A stretch of DNA of 23,781 bases from a virus. Below are positions 1 through 6,451 of this stretch, piece by piece. The stretch is from the IMG/VR virus record IMGVR_UViG_3300010885_009880, positions 1 to 23,781 of that record; one strand, 5' to 3'. Position numbers and translations under genes: made by a program. Each line of letters begins with the position of its first letter. The first letter of the stretch is position 1. A model generated the notes under the pieces. It was not told where the DNA came from and made no database searches. It was given only the letters and a program-made list of their open reading frames with translations.

Positions 1-3
1 CAC

Positions 4-21
4 TTAGCCCTGGCGGGCTAA
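4..21. other. Perfect 7-bp hairpin at window edge
   Basis: TTAGCCC (4-10) and GGGCTAA (15-21) are perfect inverted repeats around a TGGC loop (GCCA on the minus strand). No T-run follows the stem on either strand: the plus strand continues AAAT and the minus strand AGTG. It is therefore not a standard intrinsic terminator, and it more likely belongs to a larger folded element that may continue left of the window. Confidence 0.5.
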
Positions 22-124
22 AAATGAACATTATCTGAGTTGAGCAGTTCACTTAACGTTACAGCATTACAGTGGCGGTTGTCCGGTACCACGAGCTGAG
101 TCTTATACAACGGCGGGTCTCTAC

Positions 125-142
125 GCATACGTTAACATACGC
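125..142 (-). other. Hairpin with G-U wobbles, minus-strand RNA
   Basis: Read on the minus strand, GCGUAUG, a UUAA loop and CGUAUGC form a 7-bp stem with two G-U wobbles. Read on the plus strand, the same positions give two A-C mismatches. This asymmetry favours an RNA transcribed leftward. Confidence 0.4.
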
Positions 143-348
143 AAATCCGTGGGTATTTCTCCCTCTTTTAGCCTTTAAAAATTGTCTTTTTACTAGTCAA
201 ACGGGTTTACATTTATGTAAGGCATATCCCATCATCGTCCTGTAAAGGATAGTGATCTAGCTACTCTACGCCAATTAGAGTTCCTTGCCGCCACACATCA
301 GAGCGGATTCAGGGCACAATACTATCGCCTGTGCGGGCTTATTTGGCT

Positions 349-792
349 TTATTTTGCCTGGTTTTCTTGAAGTTTGCGAATATGTGAACCGTGTACACGC
401 ACTTGAATATGACCGTTATAATAGTCATTTGATTCTAAAACTCTGCGTGAAAACTGTTCTCTAGCCTCTATATAACTACATTCTGCCTTACTAGAACAGT
501 AGTAAAGTATCTCTCTTGTAAAATTTTCTGTACCTAACTGCGTAACATCTTCGGTTAATGCGGGTGAACTACCATAGTATTCACGCCAATCACTGTCAAT
601 TTTGCTACGGAATCGCTTCTTTTTCTTTGTGCCGTTTTTTAATTTTACTGTCTTGTATGTTGTTTTGGAGAATTTAGCTAGTTTTTTGCCTATATACATG
701 CGGCCAGAAATTGTATTTGTTATTAAGTATACAAACCCAATACAGTCTTCTGGTAATGTTTCGATTATTTGTGATTGATAAGTCCAAGACAT
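349..792 (-). CDS. GIY-YIG nuclease-fold protein
   Basis: The 147-residue protein carries a GIY-YIG type N-terminus: GFVYLI at residues 19-24 and MYIGKK at 32-37 form the two short beta-strand motifs. Basic stretches (KLKNGTKKKKRFRSK) follow, then a conserved-looking SDWREYYGS segment and the helix YIEAREQF, whose Glu could be the metal-binding catalytic residue. The size and the MSWTYQ start resemble stand-alone proteins of this type that I recall from many T4-like phages. It is the last gene of the leftward operon, 12 bp after the small gene before it. No good ribosome binding site precedes the start, so translation may depend on the upstream gene. A role in DNA cleavage (homing-like or host DNA attack) is inferred from the family only. 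Confidence 0.75.
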   Translation of the reverse strand: MSWTYQSQIIETLPEDCIGFVYLITNTISGRMYIGKKLAKFSKTTYKTVKLKNGTKKKKRFRSKIDSDWREYYGSSPALTEDVTQLGTENFTREILYYCSSKAECSYIEAREQFSRRVLESNDYYNGHIQVRVHGSHIRKLQENQAK

Positions 793-804
793 AAACTATG
801 TAGT

Positions 805-1074
805 TTATTCTGTCTCGTCCCCCTCGTTCTTTTGGCCTGCTTTACGTTGTGCCTTGGTTTGATCTAAATGTGTGCGATATTGTTGTACTCTTGCCCTGCG
901 TTCACGGGCTATAATTCGAATTTGTGCTAGCCAGTAGCGCATTTCTTCACCCGCTCGGCGTGTGCCTTTGTTAATCCATTTTTGGTTTGCCTTAAAATAT
1001 GCCTGAAACGCCCGCATGAGTTGATCATGTGTTTCTTCATCTTGGTACGGTGTTGGTTCAACGTGTTTTGACAT
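805..1074 (-). CDS. Small charged helical protein of unknown function
   Basis: This is an 89-residue, highly charged protein. The middle part (about residues 15-75) is rich in Arg, Lys, Glu and Gln with few beta-formers, so it is probably mostly helical. One segment reads KANQKWINKGTRRAG and another RIIARERRARVQQYR. There are no Cys pairs, signal peptide or membrane segment. Its start lies inside the end of the nucleotidyltransferase gene (17-bp overlap), which implies translational coupling. I recall similar small Arg/Lys-rich proteins near gp46/gp47 in other T4-like phages, but no function. Nucleic-acid binding is a guess from charge alone. Confidence 0.7.
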   Translation of the reverse strand: MSKHVEPTPYQDEETHDQLMRAFQAYFKANQKWINKGTRRAGEEMRYWLAQIRIIARERRARVQQYRTHLDQTKAQRKAGQKNEGDETE

Positions 1075-1471
1075 TGGCGTCGATTACTCTTTGTCTAAGT
1101 TCAGTGGTGCTGAAACTGTGTTTTCTTTTATTATAATAAAATCTCATGCCCACTATATCACTACCAGTAAAGTCTTTACCTTCATACTCCTCTCCTAGTA
1201 TTCTAACATTAATAGGATAAGAAAGCAAGATATCTTTTAATTCTTTTTCAGTGGCATAAACTATAACTTGATCTACATGCTTACAAGCGTCTAGCTGTAC
1301 ATAGCGTTCAAACACTGTTTGCACTGGTTTATTTTTTGTTGGGCGGTCAATAGATGGATCTGTTTGTAATCCAACTATTAAATGATCGCATTGTCGCTTT
1401 GCTTCTTCAAGCATGATAACATGTCCTGCATGAAACAAGTCAAACGTACTGCAAGTAAATCCTACTCTCAT
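1058..1471 (-). CDS. Cytidylyltransferase-like protein (TagD / glycerol-3-phosphate cytidylyltransferase family)
   Basis: The 137-residue product matches the small nucleotidyltransferase fold. GFTCSTFDLFHAGH opens the chain, with the HxGH motif at residues 14-17 that binds the nucleotide phosphates. The C-terminal HSFSTTELRQR matches the ISSTxLR-type motif. The length fits TagD (about 130 residues). Family members join CTP or ATP to a phosphorylated small molecule such as glycerol-3-phosphate, ethanolamine phosphate or a sugar phosphate; the substrate cannot be read from the sequence. The start overlaps the gp46 stop as ATGA, and AGAGGT lies 6 nt upstream. Such genes occur in marine T4-like phages as host-derived metabolic genes, perhaps acting in surface-polymer or lipid precursor metabolism. 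Confidence 0.85.
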   Translation of the reverse strand: MRVGFTCSTFDLFHAGHVIMLEEAKRQCDHLIVGLQTDPSIDRPTKNKPVQTVFERYVQLDACKHVDQVIVYATEKELKDILLSYPINVRILGEEYEGKDFTGSDIVGMRFYYNKRKHSFSTTELRQRVIDANVKTR

Positions 1472-3246
1472 TCAGTTACCTCTAAATCATTTGCATAACT
1501 TGTATAACCGTTTTCCTTAATAACTTTCAGCACATTGTTTACACGGCCTATTAATTCATCCTTGTGCGAGATTAAGAAAATGTTTTTCTTACGTTCACGT
1601 GCCATTTTCTTTAGCAATGCCAATGCGCCTTCAACGCCCGCGGCATCTAATCCGTTGTCAATTAGCTCATCCACAAACAGCAAGTTAATCTGCTGATATA
1701 AACTTTCCCACACGTCACGGAAGGCAAAGCTCAAGCCAAGAATTAGCCTATTGCGTTCACCACGTGACAAGTTATCAAAATCTAAGTCTTGTCCTAGCTG
1801 GGTGATTAGCACAGTCAAATCGTTTTGAAACATTACTTGATGCGGCAAGCCCATTTTGTCAAGATAGTAAGTTAAACGGTTGTTTAAGTATGCCAAATTT
1901 TGATCAATAATCTTCTTACGGATAAACGAATCTTTACTAGTCAGTAGTTTAAGCAAGAACTCTTGATGGTCCTTAAGACGGGTCAAGTCGTTAACGCCGT
2001 TCCAGTTAATATCCTGTATGGCAGTATGACGCAGTTCGTCAATTTGTTCTTGATAAGGATCGCTTTCTCCAGCTTTGATTTCCAACTGGCTTTCCATAGT
2101 TTTTAAATTGTTCTGATGCTTTAGTGCTTGTTCAACAGTATCGTAATAGGTGTTAGGCTTACCCGGTACCTCACCGATAGGGTCGATTTCTTTTTGTATC
2201 TTAGTGCGGTCGGCTGTGACCTTGTTGAAATATTTTTGGGCTTCGTCAAGGTGCCCTTGTGCTGAGGCTGTCATTTCCTCATGTTTGTGATCATGCAATT
2301 CTTGTTCACAAGCGTGACAGGTCTTGTTTGCCAGTTTGGCGAGCTCGCTGTCATACTTCGTGACGCTTCGCTCCGCTTGCGCTATCGCGCTGTCTAACGT
2401 AGCCCGTTCCTTATTCAGGCTTTTCAGCTTTGCTGTCTTTTCTTCGAAAAGTTTTAGCTCGCTGTGCTTGGCAAGCTCAGCTTCAATATCTACACTTTCA
2501 AGTTCAATGATAGCCCGGCCTATTTTTTCTATCTCTGTATCATGCTGGCTATTCCAAGCTGTTTGCCTTGTTAGCAAACTGTCAATACTTTTTTGTATTC
2601 CTTCGTTAGCTTTTTTAGTAGCTTCAATGTCCGCCGACTCTTGTGTAATGGCTTCTTTAGTCTGTCGAATATGTTCTTTAAGAGCTTCTGCTTTTTCAGA
2701 CAAGATAGTTATACCTAATAACTGTTCGATGATTACCCGTTGATCATTGGCTCGCATACTTAAGAACGGCTCTGTGTATGTGTTCAATGCAACAATGTGC
2801 TTGAACATATCGTGACTCATTCCCAGTAGTTCATCTAAGTCCTTCTGGGTTTCACGCATATCGCCTTGTGCGTCATCGGTTTCTTCGCCTTCTTGTTCTA
2901 TATCGTCAACAAAGAATCTCATTAAGGTAGGCTTTCGCCCTCGTTCAACACGATAGTTAACACCGTCTTTTTCGAATGCCAACGTGACCAACATATTTTT
3001 ATTGTTAATTTTGTTGATTAAGTTGTCTTTCTTAATGTTAGTAAGTGCAGTACCAAACAGCGCAAAGCTCAAGGCATTTACAATAGTCGTTTTACCAGTA
3101 CCGTTGCGTGATCCGTTATCGTCCCCGCCTTGATCCAAATTTTCACCTAGTACAAGTGTTAAATTTTCCTGTGCAAAGTTTACAGCTTGGGTTTGATTAC
3201 CCACACTCATAAAGTTTTTTACTGTTAAATCTTTAAGTTTAATCAT
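1468..3246 (-). CDS. gp46: Recombination endonuclease subunit gp46 (SbcC/Rad50-like ATPase)
   Basis: This is the 592-residue SMC-like ATPase partner of gp47. In T4 the pair resects DNA ends for recombination-dependent replication and host DNA degradation. An N-terminal ATPase half holds the P-loop NGTGKTT at residues 48-54, preceded by a Gly/Asp-rich stretch. Long charged coiled-coil arms follow (about 180-480), with a zinc-hook CHAC at 310-313 at their apex. The C-terminal half has the ABC signature LSRGERNRL (493-501), Walker B LLFVDE ending at 527, and the switch His in LISHKDE (561). T4 gp46 is 560 residues, so length is normal. Its ATG overlaps the gp47 stop (ATGA), consistent with coupled synthesis of the two subunits. 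Confidence 0.96.
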   Translation of the reverse strand: MIKLKDLTVKNFMSVGNQTQAVNFAQENLTLVLGENLDQGGDDNGSRNGTGKTTIVNALSFALFGTALTNIKKDNLINKINNKNMLVTLAFEKDGVNYRVERGRKPTLMRFFVDDIEQEGEETDDAQGDMRETQKDLDELLGMSHDMFKHIVALNTYTEPFLSMRANDQRVIIEQLLGITILSEKAEALKEHIRQTKEAITQESADIEATKKANEGIQKSIDSLLTRQTAWNSQHDTEIEKIGRAIIELESVDIEAELAKHSELKLFEEKTAKLKSLNKERATLDSAIAQAERSVTKYDSELAKLANKTCHACEQELHDHKHEEMTASAQGHLDEAQKYFNKVTADRTKIQKEIDPIGEVPGKPNTYYDTVEQALKHQNNLKTMESQLEIKAGESDPYQEQIDELRHTAIQDINWNGVNDLTRLKDHQEFLLKLLTSKDSFIRKKIIDQNLAYLNNRLTYYLDKMGLPHQVMFQNDLTVLITQLGQDLDFDNLSRGERNRLILGLSFAFRDVWESLYQQINLLFVDELIDNGLDAAGVEGALALLKKMARERKKNIFLISHKDELIGRVNNVLKVIKENGYTSYANDLEVTE

Positions 3247-4283
3247 AAGCTGTTATAAATTTCCAACAAGGTATTTTTGTCATATGTATCGCTGTCAATG
3301 CTAATAATTTGACTGCTAACAATTTGATCCACGCTTTCAAATGCTTGGATATCGATGTTAGTATTCATTTCAAGGTCTTTCTTTTCAGCTATCAAAGTAA
3401 GCTCGCGAATATCATAATCCGCAATAAATTTTTCTTTAATAAAACTTGCTTCTTCATAGCTGATGTCTATATCTAGTGTAACACGTAAATGTTGCTTGGG
3501 CAAGATTAATGTGTCCGCTTCGTCGATTAATTGGCTTAATTTAACTGTACGGAATGTAGGCTGGCCCGGCCAAGTATGATACTCGGGTTGCCCGCCCCAT
3601 TCTAATACCATCATGCCCCTGGCATCATCCCATGCGTCTGCATAGTTGTGCGGGAAAGCATTGCCAATATAAATCATGTTCTTTTGTTGCTGGCGTTTGT
3701 GAAAGTGTCCGCTAAAACCTAACTCGTAACTTTGAAATGCATCTAGTTGTATCTCACCATGATCAGGCATTTGTATCATAGCGTTCATAAAGAAGCTAGG
3801 TAATTCAAAGTGCCCGAAGATATATTTTCCGCCTTTTTTACTTATTGACCGCCATTCGTCTCCGACGAGCCACGGACAAAGCGTAACATCGCCAATGGTA
3901 GTAGGCTCATGTACAACAGTGATACCGGGAATGTATTTTCCAAATTCCACAGAGTGGATGTCCCGTTTATCTTTATAATACAAATCATGATTACCGGGAA
4001 AAAAGTAAAATTGATCAAACGCCTTACCGAGCTTTTCCAAGGCCCTAAGGCTATAGTCCATAGTAGTGATATTAAGACTATTGCGATTGTGATGCCAGTC
4101 GCCCATAAAAATTCCAGTATCACAGCCTTCCTCCTTTGCTTTTGCAATATACCAATCTACGAAATCTTCACAGTCTTGGTTGTGTACTGAGCTGTTAGAT
4201 TTTAACCCAAAGTGAATGTCTGTGAAACAGGCAACCTTATTAAACAGTTGGGGTTTCACTTGGAGTTTCTGTGGTTGTGTCAT
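3243..4283 (-). CDS. gp47: Recombination endonuclease subunit gp47 (SbcD/Mre11-like phosphoesterase)
   Basis: The 346-residue calcineurin-like metallophosphoesterase is close to T4 gp47 (339). The five metal-binding motifs are visible: DIH (22-24), GDWHHN (61-66), GNHD (97-100), GHFE (157-160) and GHFH (192-195). It forms the nuclease part of the gp46/gp47 complex that processes double-strand ends. The ATG at 4283 is supported by AGAGGA at 4292-4297 on the minus strand with an 8-nt spacer. This places the first 44 bp inside the end of the gp55 gene. The C-terminal 100 residues are less distinctive and probably contact gp46. Confidence 0.96.
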   Translation of the reverse strand: MTQPQKLQVKPQLFNKVACFTDIHFGLKSNSSVHNQDCEDFVDWYIAKAKEEGCDTGIFMGDWHHNRNSLNITTMDYSLRALEKLGKAFDQFYFFPGNHDLYYKDKRDIHSVEFGKYIPGITVVHEPTTIGDVTLCPWLVGDEWRSISKKGGKYIFGHFELPSFFMNAMIQMPDHGEIQLDAFQSYELGFSGHFHKRQQQKNMIYIGNAFPHNYADAWDDARGMMVLEWGGQPEYHTWPGQPTFRTVKLSQLIDEADTLILPKQHLRVTLDIDISYEEASFIKEKFIADYDIRELTLIAEKKDLEMNTNIDIQAFESVDQIVSSQIISIDSDTYDKNTLLEIYNSL

Positions 4284-5109
4284 TAGTAGTGTCCTCTGCG
4301 TGTCGTTTTAATGCGGCTTCGTGTTCGCCTTGTCCAGTACGGCTGTAACTTGGATTCATACCGTTCATTTCTAAAATATCATCACGGATATTCTGATTGC
4401 GTTTTTCGATATTAATCACCCTAACAAAACTGTTAGTAACAGCGGCAGTAAAATAGGCAAATGGATTATCGCTTTTACTTTCGTCAAATTGAAGTCCTAC
4501 TTGTGTTAGTTGTAATATAGCTTGCCCACGCATTTCATCATTATAAGTATAGCCACGAACGTTGCCGCGAGTAGCATATCTCTCACATAACTTAATCATC
4601 ATGCGGGCTAGCGTATTAGTAATTTGTCCAGCGTCTTTATCAAATTTTCCTTTTTCTAAAGTGCCTTTCCAATGGCTTTTGCCCACACATTCTAGTACAT
4701 CTTCTTCATTAAATTTCCAATGTTGGAATGGCGGAAAGTTTACTTTGTCTCTATGATCTGCTAGACTTTTTGGATTTTTCTTACGAGTATTATTCAGCGG
4801 AATATGATCAAATGTCATAACTCTAAATATTAATTCTTGTTTAGTAATTTTTTTATAGTCTACTTCGCAGTCTGCTTGTTTAACTTTTTCTCCTGCTTTT
4901 TTTCGTGTAGAATAATCTAAATCACCGAGCCTTTTAGCTTTATTGCGTTTAGCTTCGGCTATTGTACGTATGTTAATTTTGTCCAAATTGGGAATAATTA
5001 AGTCATATTGGTGATATTCTGGTTTAGTAAAGCTACAATAAGACGTCTTGCTACGGTGTATTTCCAATAGCATATCTTTATTGTTTAGATAGTTAACTTT
5101 TGCTGTCAT
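4240..5109 (-). CDS. gp55: Late-transcription sigma factor gp55
   Basis: In T4, gp55 replaces the host sigma factor on RNA polymerase and recognises the TATAAATA late promoter. This copy has 289 residues against 185 in T4. The sigma region-2-like core is at about 162-259: YATRGNVRGYTYNDEM, QVGLQFDESKSDNPFAYFTA and INIEKRNQNIRDDILEMNG. The N-terminal ~160 residues contain conserved-looking pieces (YLNNKDMLLEIHRSK, FRVMTFDHIPL, KVNFPPF) with no known role. The C-terminus is a Thr/Pro/Glu tail. I chose the ATG at 5109 because GAGG lies 8 nt upstream and a sigma70 promoter ends just before it. A TTG at 5184 in the same frame would run through the promoters. The gene is first in the leftward operon. 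Confidence 0.92.
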   Translation of the reverse strand: MTAKVNYLNNKDMLLEIHRSKTSYCSFTKPEYHQYDLIIPNLDKINIRTIAEAKRNKAKRLGDLDYSTRKKAGEKVKQADCEVDYKKITKQELIFRVMTFDHIPLNNTRKKNPKSLADHRDKVNFPPFQHWKFNEEDVLECVGKSHWKGTLEKGKFDKDAGQITNTLARMMIKLCERYATRGNVRGYTYNDEMRGQAILQLTQVGLQFDESKSDNPFAYFTAAVTNSFVRVINIEKRNQNIRDDILEMNGMNPSYSRTGQGEHEAALKRHAEDTTNDTTTETPSETPTV

Positions 5110-5117
5110 TAAAGGTT

Positions 5118-5121
5118 CCTC
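5118..5121 (-). promoter_or_regulatory. Ribosome binding site of gp55, decides the start
   Basis: On the minus strand GAGG precedes the ATG at 5109 with an 8-nt spacer. The frame is open back to a TTG at 5184, but this site and the promoter position select 5109. Confidence 0.65.
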
Positions 5122-5130
5122 GTAAAGTAT

Positions 5131-5159
5131 ATTATAAACTACGCACTTATTAAAGTCAA
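5131..5159 (-). promoter_or_regulatory. Sigma70-type early promoter for the gp55-gp47-gp46 operon
   Basis: On the minus strand TTGACT (plus 5154-5159) is followed by exactly 17 bp and then TATAAT (plus 5131-5136). This is a near-perfect host sigma70 promoter. The expected start is near 5124, giving a leader of about 15 nt before gp55. Early expression by unmodified host polymerase follows from known phage biology. Confidence 0.8.
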
Positions 5160-5166
5160 ATAAATA
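5159..5166 (+). promoter_or_regulatory. T4-type late promoter for the baseplate operon
   Basis: AATAAATA matches the late-promoter octamer (TATAAATA in T4; cyanophages use NATAAATA). It lies 20 bp before the start codon of the first rightward structural gene and shares one base pair with the leftward -35 box. The AGGAGA ribosome binding site (5174-5179) follows. The product that should read it, gp55, is encoded directly on the other side of the spacer. Confidence 0.75.
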
Positions 5167-5186
5167 GAGTATCAGGAGAACCAAAT

Positions 5187-6146
5187 ATGGGTCTATTTAA
5201 TTCAGTTGGCGGTTTAAACCAAACTGTCGGAGCAGTACAAAGTGCATTTGGTGCAATAGGCGCGGCATCCACATTAGCAAGCAATCTTTCAAGTGCGCTC
5301 GACACAGCCGGGCGACTTGCTGATATTAGTTTGCCAGCGTCTGGAGAAGCTGTGGGCGATGTTATGAGTGCAGTTGCAATGTTTGGTGGAGGTGATGCTC
5401 CTAGTAACGATTGGCGGTGCAGGTTAAGTCTCCCATTTTGGCCTAGCTTTAGAAAAAGTCCAGTGTTAGCACCGTTAAAAGATGCTGGAGGATTGATATT
5501 TCCGTATACGCCAACTATTAATATTTCAGAAACAGCCACATATAGTCCAATTAACACTGTGCATAGCAATTATGGTTTTAATGCTTATAAAGCAAGCGAT
5601 CCAGGAATAATTTCTATCGTTGCGCCTATGTATTGCGAAGATGCAACACAAGCATTATACTGGATCGCGGCACTACATTATTTAAGATCTGCTACCAAAA
5701 GTTTTGGTGGAAATGATCCGAAAGCCGGCAATCCACCGCCTGTTGTAAAATTTAATGCCTATGGTAATTATGTTTTTAAAAATGTTCCGGTTGTTATTAC
5801 AAGTATTGCAGTAGCATTACCAAACGATTGCGATTATATTGGATGTAATGTTGTAGGAAGTGCGGCCGGACAAGTTGCAGGTATGCTAGATAGTCTGGGC
5901 GGATTAGCCGGCGATCTAGGCGGTGACGGTATATCGGATGTATTAGGCGGCATTGGACAAATTGCCGGACTACTTGGAACGTTTGGGGTAGGCGGGTCGG
6001 TTAACGGCGGCGTAACGCATGTACCTACAAAAAGTACATTTACTGTTACATTAAAAACCGCGTACAGCAGAACTAGTGTACGTAAGTTTAGTTTAGATCA
6101 ATTTGTAACAGGCGGATATATGAACGGTTCAACAGGATTTATTTAA
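5187..6146 (+). CDS. gp48: Baseplate tail-tube cap/junction protein (gp48/gp54-like)
   Basis: This 319-residue protein is the first gene of the rightward operon. The N-terminal 70 residues are Ala/Gly/Ser-rich and probably helical. Recognisable parts are FPYTPTINISETATYSP, VHSNYGFNAYKASDP, ALYWIAALHYLRSATKSFGG and FKNVPVVITSIAVALPNDCDYI. I recall these from marine T4-like proteins annotated as baseplate tail-tube cap. In T4, gp48 (364 residues) and gp54 (320) close the hub and start tube growth, and I see only one such gene here. A Gly-rich stretch lies at about 230-275. AGGAGA stands 7 nt before the ATG. Assignment to gp48 rather than gp54 is tentative, as the two are structurally similar tube-like proteins. 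Confidence 0.72.
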   Translation: MGLFNSVGGLNQTVGAVQSAFGAIGAASTLASNLSSALDTAGRLADISLPASGEAVGDVMSAVAMFGGGDAPSNDWRCRLSLPFWPSFRKSPVLAPLKDAGGLIFPYTPTINISETATYSPINTVHSNYGFNAYKASDPGIISIVAPMYCEDATQALYWIAALHYLRSATKSFGGNDPKAGNPPPVVKFNAYGNYVFKNVPVVITSIAVALPNDCDYIGCNVVGSAAGQVAGMLDSLGGLAGDLGGDGISDVLGGIGQIAGLLGTFGVGGSVNGGVTHVPTKSTFTVTLKTAYSRTSVRKFSLDQFVTGGYMNGSTGFI

Positions 6147-6147
6147 T

Positions 6148-6450
6148 ATGACAGCTAGATACAGCGACTTTAGTCCGTGGTCATTAACTACAACTACAGA
6201 AAATTATCTTGATTTATTAACGATAAGACCTGTACCAGCGGCCTCTGACGATATTTTATATACAATAGCTTCGCAATACAATATGCGTCCAGATTTATTA
6301 GCATTTGATTTATACGGCAATGCTCAACTATGGTGGGTCTTTATTCAACGCAATATGGATGTATTGCAAGATCCAATATTTGATTTTATTCCTGGAACTA
6401 AGATTTATATCCCTAAAGGATCTAATTTAACTAGTGTGTTAGGCATCTAA
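6148..6450 (+). CDS. gp53: Baseplate wedge protein gp53-like (LysM-type, short)
   Basis: A 100-residue protein begins one base after the previous stop, with AGGA 10 nt upstream. The region ILYTIASQYNMRPDLLAFDLYG, then QLWWVFIQRN, then FDFIPGTKIYIP is the gp53/LysM-like pattern, in which a repeat-like helix pair ends in a Gly-x-x-(I/L)-x-(I/V)-P strand. T4 gp53 has 196 residues, so this is about half length and appears reduced to the LysM-like core. In T4 it joins neighbouring wedges into the hexagonal baseplate. The short tail protein X of P2-like phages is a similar alternative. The position between cap and hub genes supports a baseplate role. Confidence 0.75.
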   Translation: MTARYSDFSPWSLTTTTENYLDLLTIRPVPAASDDILYTIASQYNMRPDLLAFDLYGNAQLWWVFIQRNMDVLQDPIFDFIPGTKIYIPKGSNLTSVLGI

Positions 6451-6451
6451 T

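Larger units (their letters stand above)
1..348 (-). ncRNA. Gene-free region rich in inverted repeats; possible structured RNA (minus strand)
   Basis: I see no convincing reading frame in these 348 bases, which lie downstream of the leftward operon. The region looks less AT-rich than its surroundings and contains many short inverted repeats: 4-21, 125-142, 207-220, 264-280 and 314-334. The 125-142 repeat pairs fully only as a minus-strand RNA, through G-U wobbles, which hints at a leftward transcript. I found no tRNA T-arm, tmRNA ends or group I intron core by eye. It could be a phage non-coding RNA, the 3' untranslated part of the leftward operon, or a structured RNA cut by the window edge. 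The family is unknown to me. Confidence 0.3.

Noticed and set aside
4-21. Intrinsic terminator
   Set aside because: The stem is perfect but neither strand has a T-run after it.
1-348. tRNA, tmRNA or group I intron in the left-end region
   Set aside because: No GTTCRANNC-type T-arm, no tmRNA ends and no recognisable group I core sequences were found on either strand by eye.
2324-2743. Plus-strand open frame opposite gp46
   Set aside because: It is the antisense of the gp46 coiled-coil region, with a composition expected of a shadow frame and no ribosome binding site or family match.
5110-5184. Longer gp55 starting at TTG 5184
   Set aside because: The added residues run through both promoters and the opposite gene's ribosome binding site; the ATG at 5109 has its own GAGG site.
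5156-5569. Minus-strand open frame opposite the tail-tube cap gene
   Set aside because: It would cover the divergent promoter region and lies antisense to a recognisable structural gene.
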